NCBI RefSeq assembly: GCF_000757385.1
Contig: NZ_JRHH01000001.1
Coordinates: 62,001 to 126,000 of the forward strand
DNA: 64,000 bases
Source: Flavobacterium aquatile LMG 4008 = ATCC 11947
GTDB lineage: Bacteria; Bacteroidota; Bacteroidia; Flavobacteriales; Flavobacteriaceae
Direction of reading: 5' to 3'
In this document: positions 7,615-15,833 of the stretch, in pieces
Numbering within the stretch: position 1 is the stretch's first letter
Layout of the letters: each line of letters opens with the position of its first letter
Position numbers and translations under genes: made by a program
The notes under the pieces: model-generated
Databases searched by the model: none
Told to the model about the DNA's origin: nothing
Seen by the model: only the letters and a program-made list of their open reading frames with translations

Positions 7615-9279
7615 TTAAATTTTTGAATCAGCAATTATTTTTCCGTGTTGCATTTTAATTTTCCGACTGCATTTTTGTTTCCAATAGTCATTTCTTGAAG
7701 CTACAATTAGCGTCCATTTATTTTTAGGATCGGTTATAAAATCGATTATTTCTGTTGTTGCATCTTCATCCATTTTATCTAATGGATCTTCGTAAAAGAG
7801 AATTTTAGGTTTATTGATAATACTTCTTGCTAACAGAATTTTTTGTGCATTCGAAGATGATAATTGTCTTCCGTCAGGGAAAATTTTAGTATCTAATCCT
7901 TCTGGAAGTGATTTTATAAATGTTCCTAGTTTTACACTTTCAATTGCCCATTTTATGTCTTCGTGAGAAACTAAAGGGTTGTTGAATGTGATATTTTCTA
8001 GAATCGTTCCTTCAAAAGGCGTTTCACCTTGTAAAATGGTTCCAATTTGAGAGCGGTATTGTGCTAAGTCAATTTTTCGATACGTATCATCATTGATGAA
8101 AAACGAACCAAAAGTTGGTTGAATAAATCCTGATAGAATTCGCATTAGCGTTGATTTACCCGAACCATTATCGCCATCCAAGTGAATTTTTTCTGATGGA
8201 TCAATTTTTATGTTTATTTTTTCCAATACATTATCTGCTGAATCTGGAAATTTAAAAGTCAGATTTTCTGTTTCGATAGTAATATTTGTAAAACAATAAT
8301 CTTGATTTTTAGATTGCGGTTCTTCGATATTTAAATCAACAATTTGTCCAATTTTTTCTACTGATGTTAAAACATCATATAGGCTTTCTAAACCAATGAT
8401 TATTTTTTCTACAGAGTTGATTACCAATAAAATGATGATTTCTGCTGCAACGAATTGACCGATATTCATCTTTTGATTTAGAACTAGATAACCACCAATT
8501 AATAGTAAACCTGCCGTAATTATTACTTTAAAAATAATTAGTTGGGTAAATTGCCTTTTCATTATTCGGAAATGCTTTTCCCTGTATTCTGTGTATTGTT
8601 CTACTAAACTATTGTTTCTGTTTAAACCATATTCGAAATTTTCTTGTTTTCTAAAACTGAAATTATTTCGGGCAATCTCTTGAAGCCAACCAGCAACTTT
8701 GTATTTGTATTTGGATTCTTTTAAGCTTGATGCCAATCCGGAATTGTAGGAAAATTTAAAAATAGCATACAAAAGAATTAATAAAAGCACTCCAAAAAAT
8801 ATGAAAAACGGATGGTATAGCGATAGTAAAATGATACCAAAAAGAATTTGTAAAAAAGCCGTTGAAAAATCTATGAGCAATTTTGAGGTTCCTTTTTGTA
8901 TTGAAATGGTGTCGAAAAAACGATTGGCTAATTCGGGTGGATATTGGTTGTATAGTTCTTCAAATTTTATTTTAGGTAATCGATAAGCAAATTCGAATGA
9001 AGATCGAACAAATATTTTTTGCTGTAAATTTTCGGTTATTCGCAGTTGCATTAAAGATAGAATACCAACTAATGCCACACCAATTACAACTATTATTACT
9101 AAAACAATCCAAGAAATACTTACTCTTCCTGCTTGAATTAAGTTGATGATGGCTTGAATTCCTAATGGTAATGAAAGACTGACTAATCCTGCAAATATCG
9201 CATAAAAGAAAATTTGCGAGACATCTCTTCGGTCTAATTTTAAAAGATTGTAAAAGCGTTTAAGAGGTGTTTGATTCAT
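7615..9279 (-). CDS. ABC transporter, fused membrane and nucleotide-binding domains, degenerate NBD
   Basis: The 554-residue half-transporter has a type IV exporter membrane domain (about six helices, residues 20-300) and a C-terminal NBD. Walker A is intact (GDNGSGKS, 369-376) and the Q-loop glutamine is Q417. Other motifs are abnormal: the signature is LSSSN (473-477) instead of LSGGQ, Walker B ends ED (497-498) instead of DE, and the switch histidine is missing (ASRND, 527-531). ATP hydrolysis may therefore be slow or altered. It sits between the tetR-like (2-bp gap) and hlyD-like genes and likely energises export through them. No N-terminal C39 peptidase domain is present. Confidence 0.88.
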   Translation of the reverse strand: MNQTPLKRFYNLLKLDRRDVSQIFFYAIFAGLVSLSLPLGIQAIINLIQAGRVSISWIVLVIIVVIGVALVGILSLMQLRITENLQQKIFVRSSFEFAYRLPKIKFEELYNQYPPELANRFFDTISIQKGTSKLLIDFSTAFLQILFGIILLSLYHPFFIFFGVLLLILLYAIFKFSYNSGLASSLKESKYKYKVAGWLQEIARNNFSFRKQENFEYGLNRNNSLVEQYTEYREKHFRIMKRQFTQLIIFKVIITAGLLLIGGYLVLNQKMNIGQFVAAEIIILLVINSVEKIIIGLESLYDVLTSVEKIGQIVDLNIEEPQSKNQDYCFTNITIETENLTFKFPDSADNVLEKINIKIDPSEKIHLDGDNGSGKSTLMRILSGFIQPTFGSFFINDDTYRKIDLAQYRSQIGTILQGETPFEGTILENITFNNPLVSHEDIKWAIESVKLGTFIKSLPEGLDTKIFPDGRQLSSSNAQKILLARSIINKPKILFYEDPLDKMDEDATTEIIDFITDPKNKWTLIVASRNDYWKQKCSRKIKMQHGKIIADSKI

Positions 9280-9281
9280 AA

Positions 9282-9953
9282 TTATCGTAATGTATTTTCA
9301 ATTAGATTAATATAAAAATCGGTTGGCGAATTGTTTTCGTTGCAATTAGTAATCGTTTTTAAGTGATCTTTCAAAAAGTGCTGATGCAATGCACCTTCAA
9401 CAACCGACGAAGCCAAACTTTTCGCGAATTTATAGTCGGGATTTACTTCGTTGATCATTTCAATGATTCTGTTAATGACTCTTTTGTACACTAGAAAAAA
9501 GCCTTCTTTATTTTCTTCATCAACTTCTTTGGTAAGTAAGGTTTTAGTGAATTCCTGAATGATAATTCTGTTTAAAATAGACTCGTTTATGTGCAAAGTT
9601 GTGCTATCATCTTCTACTTTTTCTGTTACAATGGTAATTCCTTTTTTCAATCGTTCCAATGGATTGGAAACATTGGTTGTTGCAAATGCTAATTTGTACT
9701 CAATCCAACCCCAATACCATGAAGATAAGTACAGCATCAATTTGTGTTTGCTTTCAAAATAACGATAGATAGAGCTTTCATTGGAACTAATTTTTTCGCC
9801 CAATTTTTTGAATGTGAAATTTTCGAAACCTATTTCATCAATTAAAATAATACTTTGTTCGATAATTTTCTTGCCTAATTCTGATGTTTCAGGGTTTTTG
9901 ACATACAATTTATCATTTACCGAAATGATGATATTTGAAAGTATATTTTGCAT
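9282..9953 (-). CDS. TetR/AcrR family transcriptional regulator
   Basis: The 223-residue protein has an N-terminal TetR-type HTH: a helix with IILIDEIGFENFTFKKLGEKI, then SSNESSIYRYFESKHKLMLYLSSWY at about residues 33-75. The C-terminal helical ligand-binding part is unlike characterised members. It lies between the TerC-like gene (10-bp gap) and the ABC gene (2-bp gap). It is therefore probably the local repressor of the whole operon, acting at the palindrome 10700-10714; that assignment is inference. Confidence 0.88.
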   Translation of the reverse strand: MQNILSNIIISVNDKLYVKNPETSELGKKIIEQSIILIDEIGFENFTFKKLGEKISSNESSIYRYFESKHKLMLYLSSWYWGWIEYKLAFATTNVSNPLERLKKGITIVTEKVEDDSTTLHINESILNRIIIQEFTKTLLTKEVDEENKEGFFLVYKRVINRIIEMINEVNPDYKFAKSLASSVVEGALHQHFLKDHLKTITNCNENNSPTDFYINLIENTLR

Positions 9954-9963
9954 GGTTGTACTA

Positions 9964-10665
9964 TTATTTGGTTGTATTTTTAGGAACCGTTTTCATCTGA
10001 ATTATATCGACTAAGAATGCAAACGCCATTGAAAAATAAATGTATCCTTTTGGTATTTCAAAATGAAAACCTTCTGCAATTAATGACACACCAATCATCA
10101 TTAAGAAACATAAAGCAAGTACTTTAAATGAAGGATGTTTTGATATAAATTCGCTGATTGGCTTGGATGCTATCAACATAATTACAACTGTAACAATTAC
10201 TGCTGTGTACATTACCCAAAGCTCGTTTACCATTCCGACAGCTGTGATAATTGAATCTATAGAAAAAACTAAATCTAATATGATTACTTCACCAAGAAGT
10301 TTTCCGAAGCTACCCACTTTTGGAAGTGTAGATTGGTCGTTTTGTAGCGATTCTGTTTTGTGATAAATTTCTTTGGTGCTTTTGTAAATTAAAAATAATC
10401 CTCCGAGAATTAAGATTATTCCTTTTCCAGTGAAGTCAATTTCAAATAGTGAAAATAACGTTTTATCTAATTTTAAAATCCATGAAATGAATGCCAATAA
10501 CGCCAAACGCATTACCATTGCGAGTCCTATACCATAGAAGCGTAATTTATTTCTCTGACTTTCGGGCAATTTATCAGCAAGGATTGATATGAAAATTATA
10601 TTGTCTATTCCAAGTATTACTTCTAAGGCAATTAAGGATAGTAAAGGTATTAACGCATCTATCAT
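9964..10665 (-). CDS. TerC/Alx family integral membrane protein
   Basis: The 233-residue membrane protein has about seven hydrophobic helices and the TerC-family signatures LEVILGIDNIIFIS near the N-terminus and ILDLVFSIDSIITA near the middle. Both carry conserved membrane aspartates thought to bind metal. Relatives are linked to manganese or calcium export during secretion and to tellurite resistance. It is the first gene of the TerC-TetR-ABC-HlyD-TolC operon, which may mean metal homeostasis or export is the common theme. Confidence 0.88.
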   Translation of the reverse strand: MIDALIPLLSLIALEVILGIDNIIFISILADKLPESQRNKLRFYGIGLAMVMRLALLAFISWILKLDKTLFSLFEIDFTGKGIILILGGLFLIYKSTKEIYHKTESLQNDQSTLPKVGSFGKLLGEVIILDLVFSIDSIITAVGMVNELWVMYTAVIVTVVIMLIASKPISEFISKHPSFKVLALCFLMMIGVSLIAEGFHFEIPKGYIYFSMAFAFLVDIIQMKTVPKNTTK

Positions 10666-10692
10666 AATTTGAATATTTAATTAAATTAATTG

Positions 10693-10714
10693 CAAATATA
10701 ATAGTATTACTATT
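10693..10714 (-). promoter_or_regulatory. Promoter with overlapping palindromic operator candidate
   Basis: On the minus strand the perfect palindrome AATAGTAATACTATT (10700-10714) runs into the -7 element TATATTTG (10693-10700), 28 bp before the TerC-like start codon. A palindrome in the -33/-7 spacer is a classic repressor position, and the operon encodes a TetR-type regulator. Confidence 0.6.
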
Positions 10715-10751
10715 GAAAAAGAAATTTTAACTTTTAATTATAAAGTGTTAA

Positions 10752-10786
10752 ACAAAAAAAAGAGATTCAAATTAATGAATCTCTTT
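10752..10786 (-). terminator. Rho-independent terminator of gpmI
   Basis: An 11-bp stem (AAAGAGATTCA with TGAATCTCTTT, 10759-10769 and 10776-10786) is followed on the minus strand by a T-run, 24 bp after the gpmI stop codon. Confidence 0.8.
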
Positions 10787-10809
10787 AGTGAAATTTTATT
10801 TAGGATATA

Positions 10810-12327
10810 TTATAACAAAGAATGTTGTGTCATTACATTAGGTTTTTCAATTCCCATTAATTCTAAAATGGTAGGAGCGATGTCTCCAAGAACTCCGTCA
10901 TGTATTGTTTTTAAATCTTTATCAATTAAGATAATTGGCACTGGATTCGTAGTATGTGCTGTATTCGGAGAACCATCAGGATTTATCATTGTTTCACAAT
11001 TTCCGTGATCGGCGATGATTATTGTGGTGTAATTATTTTCTAAAGCTGCTTCAACAACTTCTTTCACACAAGCATCAACAGCTTCGCAAGCTTTTATTGC
11101 TGCCGACATTACGCCTGTATGTCCAACCATATCGCCATTGGCAAAATTCAAGCAAACAAAATCTACTTCACCTTTGTACAATTCGGGAACCAAGGCGTCT
11201 TTCAGTTCGAAGGCGCTCATCTCTGGTTGTAAATCATAGGTTGCGACTTTTGGTGAATTTCTTAAAATTCGAGTTTCACCTTCAAATGGAACTTCTCTTC
11301 CGCCAGAAAAGAAGAACGTCACATGAGGATATTTCTCGGTTTCGGCAATTCTAATTTGTTTTTTACCAGCTTTTTCAAGAACTTCTCCAAGTGTTTCGGT
11401 GATGTTGTCTTTGTCGTAAATTACATGAACATTTTTGTAAGTGTCATCATAATTGGTCATCGTTACATAATACAAATTGAGCTTGTGCATATTGAATTCG
11501 TGACAATCACTTTGCGAAAGCACTTCGGTTAATTCACGACCTCTATCAGTTCTAAAATTGAAGAAAATTACGACATCATCGTTTTCAATTTTAGCCAATG
11601 GTTCATTGTTTTCATCGACCATAACCAATGGTTGGATGAACTCATCGGTTACATTTTCGTCGTAACTTTGCTGAATACTTTCCACCGGATTTGTAGTATG
11701 TTTTCCAACAGAATTTACTAATAAATCGTAAGCTAGCTTCACGCGTTCCCAACGTCTATCTCTATCCATTGAGTAATATCTGCCAATTACTGTGGCAATT
11801 TTTGCATGAGAATTCTTTACATATTCTTGTAAATTGGCAATATCTAAAACTGCCGATTTTGGATCTACATCACGTCCATCAGTAAAAGCGTGAACGAACA
11901 CTTTTTCTAATCCGTATTGTTCTGCAGCTTCTAATAGTCCGTATAAATGAGATGTGTGTGAATGAACGCCGCCATTGGAAACCAATCCTAAAAAATGTAC
12001 TTTTTTATTGTTTTCTAATGCATATTGAAACGCATCAAGTAGTGGTTTTTCTTGATTTACAGTTTTGTGTTCTACGGCAAGATTTATTCGTGCCAAATCT
12101 TGGTAGACAATTCGTCCTGCACCAAGATTCATGTGGCCAACTTCTGAGTTGCCCATTTGACCTTCTGGTAAACCAACATTTAAACCATCAGTTCGTAACT
12201 GTGCACTTGGATATTTGGTATATAAACTGTTTATAAAAGGAACGTTGGCATTGTCTATGGCTGAAACTCTTGGATCTGGAGATTTTCCCCAACCGTCAAG
12301 AATCATCAGAATTACTTTTTTGTTCAT
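10810..12327 (-). CDS. gpmI: 2,3-bisphosphoglycerate-independent phosphoglycerate mutase
   Basis: The enzyme interconverts 3- and 2-phosphoglycerate in glycolysis, using two Mn ions and a phosphoserine intermediate. The 505-residue protein shows D11 in the LMILDGWG metal motif, the nucleophile S61 in QMGNSEVGH, DGRDVDP, the DRDRRW substrate motif, the second metal cluster NFANGDMVGHTG and the late IIADHGNCE motif. Length and motifs are normal. It is monocistronic, with its own promoter and terminator. Confidence 0.98.
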   Translation of the reverse strand: MNKKVILMILDGWGKSPDPRVSAIDNANVPFINSLYTKYPSAQLRTDGLNVGLPEGQMGNSEVGHMNLGAGRIVYQDLARINLAVEHKTVNQEKPLLDAFQYALENNKKVHFLGLVSNGGVHSHTSHLYGLLEAAEQYGLEKVFVHAFTDGRDVDPKSAVLDIANLQEYVKNSHAKIATVIGRYYSMDRDRRWERVKLAYDLLVNSVGKHTTNPVESIQQSYDENVTDEFIQPLVMVDENNEPLAKIENDDVVIFFNFRTDRGRELTEVLSQSDCHEFNMHKLNLYYVTMTNYDDTYKNVHVIYDKDNITETLGEVLEKAGKKQIRIAETEKYPHVTFFFSGGREVPFEGETRILRNSPKVATYDLQPEMSAFELKDALVPELYKGEVDFVCLNFANGDMVGHTGVMSAAIKACEAVDACVKEVVEAALENNYTTIIIADHGNCETMINPDGSPNTAHTTNPVPIILIDKDLKTIHDGVLGDIAPTILELMGIEKPNVMTQHSLL

Positions 12328-12344
12328 CGTGATTTTATTTTACA

Positions 12345-12372
12345 CAAAGATAAGCATTTGCAAAAAATTCAA
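12345..12372 (-). promoter_or_regulatory. gpmI promoter (TTG-N17-TATCTTTG)
   Basis: On the minus strand TTG (12370-12372) is followed after 17 nt by TATCTTTG (12345-12352). This fits the Bacteroidetes -33/-7 consensus and ends 17 bp before the gpmI ATG. Confidence 0.7.
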
Positions 12373-12430
12373 ATGAAATGTTATTGGTTATTTCTTTTAA
12401 AATTGCGAAATCGTTTTAGTGTTTTTCGGA

Positions 12431-14872
12431 TTATTTTTTCTTAGAAAACCAGTTTTTTGTGGTATTATAATCAATAAAATAGCGAACGCTTATTGAGAAG
12501 GTATGGTCTAGAATTTGATGATTTAAGGTGTTTTTAAAATTCATACCAAAATCCTTATCAACATCGCGTTGAAAAGTTGACGAATTGTTTCTGTAAAGCA
12601 CAGACATTTGACTTCCTGGAGCAAACCACCACGAGTAGGAAAGGTCTAGATTCCACAAGTTTAAATTGGAGTTTTTATTTTCAATGTAGTCGAAATTATC
12701 CGCTACAGTTCCGTCTTCTTTTAAGTTTAATATTTGGTGATTTACAGCATAACTTAAATAATATCGAACAGATAAATTAAAGGTCATTACATTATTTATC
12801 GAGTATTTACTTGAAATAGAGTTTATAAAAGTATTTCTATTTCTTCTAGCGAAAATTGTGTTGTCAGTCTCCTCAATATAATCAATATAACCTACATCAT
12901 TCATTTGTCTTATAAATTGGAAACTATAAATCATAGATAATTTATCTGAAAAACGATATCTCGGGCTGAATAAGAAGCTTAAGTCAACTCTGTTATTTTC
13001 ATTGATAAAAACTACTGACGGATTCATATCAAGAGCAAACTTTCGGTTATAATTAGAAGAGAAAAAATAGTACATTCCTAAATTTCTTGGAACAATAATG
13101 TATTTTTCTTCATTGATTGATTGTGGACTGTAAAAATCATGAACATCTGTAATTCTTCCGTTAATTCCGTATCCGTGATAATCGTTCTTTTTTGTAGTAG
13201 TATTTACATCAAATCCTACTCTGCTTTCTTGAATTTTACCAGTTCTATTATCAAATTCGAAGTAATTATTTTCAAAAATACTAAAATTATTAAAAGTCTT
13301 ATTCGGGTTTAAAATTCTATAACTCGAATTGGTGTAAAGTGCGTGATAGTGCGTTTGAAAATTAATACCTAAATCGTTGTTATCCCAATCATCAGATACA
13401 TATTGACCACCAAAACTATTTCTAAACTTACCACTAGTTTCTCCAAAATTTAAAGAAGTATTGTATCCTTTTCTATTGGTAAGGCTTTGGTTTTCATTGA
13501 TATAACTGTACTTGTAATCACCAGATAAATTGAAAGTATTTTTCTTAGTATTTAAGTCAAATACCAAAGCAGAAACGTTGGCGTCTCTAAAATCACCATT
13601 TCTAGTAACATTTGTATTAATAAAAGAAACCGATGAGTTTTTTCTGAAACGTTGATCTAAAACTAGAACATTATAGTTTGCTAATGGTTCAATAAGTTCT
13701 CTTCTTGTTTCTCCTGTAACCGTGTTTCGAATTTCGGCATTTGTTTTTGCTGTAACGGCATTTAAAACTCCAATTCCCAAACCGCTTTTTGTTCTTCCAG
13801 AGATTTTTAAAGCATTTACTAAGTTAACTTTTGATGGATAATCGGTAAAGATTTCGTCATCATTCAGTGTTGCTTCAATGCTTGGTTCGCCACCAATCCT
13901 TCTTGAATACACTAAATTTCCCTTGCTAAATAATTCGGTTCCTTCTGTAAAGAATGGTCGGTTTTCGGCAAATTGTTGTTCGAATGGACCTAAATTCAAT
14001 TCCACTTTATCGAAAGCAGTTTGTCCAAAATCGGGAACTAGAATTGCATCTAGTGTAAATGCATCGTTTATCCCATATTTAATATCTAAACCACCTTTAA
14101 ATTCGGCTTTTGTTTTTTGATAATCATTGGCATTTACATACAAAGAAGAATACGGAATTAAGAATAATCGGGTAGGAGTTTTAATGTCTTCTATTCCAGT
14201 TAATATTCCGGCTTGATTGGCTTCTGATCCAATTTTGTTATCAATTAAATTCCAGGTAAATTGTTGTCGATCGCGCATTATTTCTCTATAGAAATTGATT
14301 CCCCAAGTTTGTGTTTTATCTCCTGGAAAACGCAAGGCAGCATAAGGGATTTTCATTTCTACAGTCCAGCCATAATCGGTTATTGTGGTTTGGCTATCCC
14401 AGATGGCATTCCACGAACCGTCTTCACCATTGGCATCAGTGAAAAGGATATCCATTTGAACTCCAGCAGCACTTACAAAAAAGCGAAATTCTTGCTGACC
14501 ATCATTGTATCCATTTAGAAAAACACCAAAATGATCGGCTGTTGCAAAATTATCTCTCGTAGTTAATTCTTTTCTAATTTTAGTTGGTTCGTTATCAAAT
14601 AGTGTAGCTCCAATATAGATAGCGTCGTTATTATAAACAACTTTAACTTCCGATTTTCTCTCTGCCAATTCAGGTTTTCCATTGTCTGGTGCTACCATAA
14701 GAAAATTGGTCGCTATGTCAGAAGTTTTCCAAATTTCTTCATCAAATTTTCCGTCAATAACCATTTTCTCGTCACTAAAATTGGTTTTCAGTGATTTTTT
14801 TAACGTTTGCGAATAACTATTTAAGGTGAAAATAATTAGAATAGAAAACAGTAAAAATAATTTGTTAGACAT
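12431..14872 (-). CDS. DUF5916 / CBM9-like domain outer-membrane protein
   Basis: The 813-residue protein starts with a signal peptide (LFLLFSILIIFTLNSYSQ). A family-9 carbohydrate-binding-like beta-sandwich spans residues ~30-220 (IDGKFDEEIWKTSD, YIGATLFDNEP, GWTVEMKIPYAALRF). The C-terminal ~550 residues are rich in alternating aromatic and polar strands ending in F-x-Y patterns, as in an outer-membrane beta-barrel. This architecture is the DUF5916 group, frequent and unstudied in Bacteroidetes. The ligand and transport role are unknown. It is monocistronic. Confidence 0.8.
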   Translation of the reverse strand: MSNKLFLLFSILIIFTLNSYSQTLKKSLKTNFSDEKMVIDGKFDEEIWKTSDIATNFLMVAPDNGKPELAERKSEVKVVYNNDAIYIGATLFDNEPTKIRKELTTRDNFATADHFGVFLNGYNDGQQEFRFFVSAAGVQMDILFTDANGEDGSWNAIWDSQTTITDYGWTVEMKIPYAALRFPGDKTQTWGINFYREIMRDRQQFTWNLIDNKIGSEANQAGILTGIEDIKTPTRLFLIPYSSLYVNANDYQKTKAEFKGGLDIKYGINDAFTLDAILVPDFGQTAFDKVELNLGPFEQQFAENRPFFTEGTELFSKGNLVYSRRIGGEPSIEATLNDDEIFTDYPSKVNLVNALKISGRTKSGLGIGVLNAVTAKTNAEIRNTVTGETRRELIEPLANYNVLVLDQRFRKNSSVSFINTNVTRNGDFRDANVSALVFDLNTKKNTFNLSGDYKYSYINENQSLTNRKGYNTSLNFGETSGKFRNSFGGQYVSDDWDNNDLGINFQTHYHALYTNSSYRILNPNKTFNNFSIFENNYFEFDNRTGKIQESRVGFDVNTTTKKNDYHGYGINGRITDVHDFYSPQSINEEKYIIVPRNLGMYYFFSSNYNRKFALDMNPSVVFINENNRVDLSFLFSPRYRFSDKLSMIYSFQFIRQMNDVGYIDYIEETDNTIFARRNRNTFINSISSKYSINNVMTFNLSVRYYLSYAVNHQILNLKEDGTVADNFDYIENKNSNLNLWNLDLSYSWWFAPGSQMSVLYRNNSSTFQRDVDKDFGMNFKNTLNHQILDHTFSISVRYFIDYNTTKNWFSKKK

Positions 14873-15146
14873 TTATGCGTTTGTTTATTAGGCAAATATA
14901 AATTTATCTACCAAATTATACAACAGAAATTGTAATAGTATTCCTAAATCTTTAATTTTTTTTTAAATTATTTATGTTAATTTGAAAGAAAATACACATT
15001 AAAAATTATCAATATTCAATTTTAACGTTAAAAAATGCATTTTATCGATTATTTATGTAGAATTAATTTGATAAGCTGAAGATGCTTTTATAGATTTGTC
15101 ATCCCAGATTTAAAATTATACCTATAAACAAGAATACCAATAGATT

Positions 15147-15833
15147 ATGATTATATTAAAATTTTTGATTGCATTATTGTCCTTTTCTCCAAATCTACCT
15201 AAAGAAACTAAGCCAAATATTATCGCCATCGCGCCAGTTGTAAAAAAGGTTGTAATGGTTTACAATTCATTAGATGCTAATAATTTGAAACTTCCTAATA
15301 TTGAAAGTTTTTCATCGGCATTTGAAGGTTACAACTTATTAAAAGAGCAAGGAAAAATCCAAAATGATTTTTTAACAATTGTCGATTTTAGTATGAGTTC
15401 TCAATCTAAAAGATTATGGGTTATTGATATGAAAAACTTAAAGGTAGTTTACAATACATTAGTTGCTCACGGAAAAAACTCGGGTTTAGATTATGCAACA
15501 AATTTTTCTAATGTAAATTCATCCAATAAAAGTAGCTTAGGGTTTTTTATGACCGGTGAAACCTATATGGGTAAACATGGGTTGTCTTTAAAATTGGACG
15601 GATTGGAAAAAGGCGTAAATGATAAAGCTAGAGAAAGAGGAATTGTAGTTCACGGTGCCGATTATGTGTCTTCTAATTTTGCAAGAAATCACAATAGATT
15701 AGGAAGAAGTCAAGGTTGTCCTGCTTTACCGGTTGAATTGAGTAAAAGCATTATTCAAATTATAAAAAACAAATCTTGTTTGTATATCTATCATCCTTCA
15801 AGAGACGTTAATTCTTCAAGATTAATATCTTAA
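15147..15833 (+). CDS. Murein L,D-transpeptidase catalytic domain family protein (YkuD_2)
   Basis: The 228-residue secreted protein has a short hydrophobic N-terminus and the YkuD_2-type catalytic core. H169 lies in GIVVHGADYVS and the nucleophile C191 in GRSQGCPALP. Such enzymes are predicted to form or cut 3-3 or lipoprotein cross-links in periplasmic peptidoglycan. Its 3' end overlaps by 12 bp the 3' end of the oppositely oriented second L,D-transpeptidase gene, a tail-to-tail arrangement of two enzymes of the same reaction class. Confidence 0.85.
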   Translation: MIILKFLIALLSFSPNLPKETKPNIIAIAPVVKKVVMVYNSLDANNLKLPNIESFSSAFEGYNLLKEQGKIQNDFLTIVDFSMSSQSKRLWVIDMKNLKVVYNTLVAHGKNSGLDYATNFSNVNSSNKSSLGFFMTGETYMGKHGLSLKLDGLEKGVNDKARERGIVVHGADYVSSNFARNHNRLGRSQGCPALPVELSKSIIQIIKNKSCLYIYHPSRDVNSSRLIS

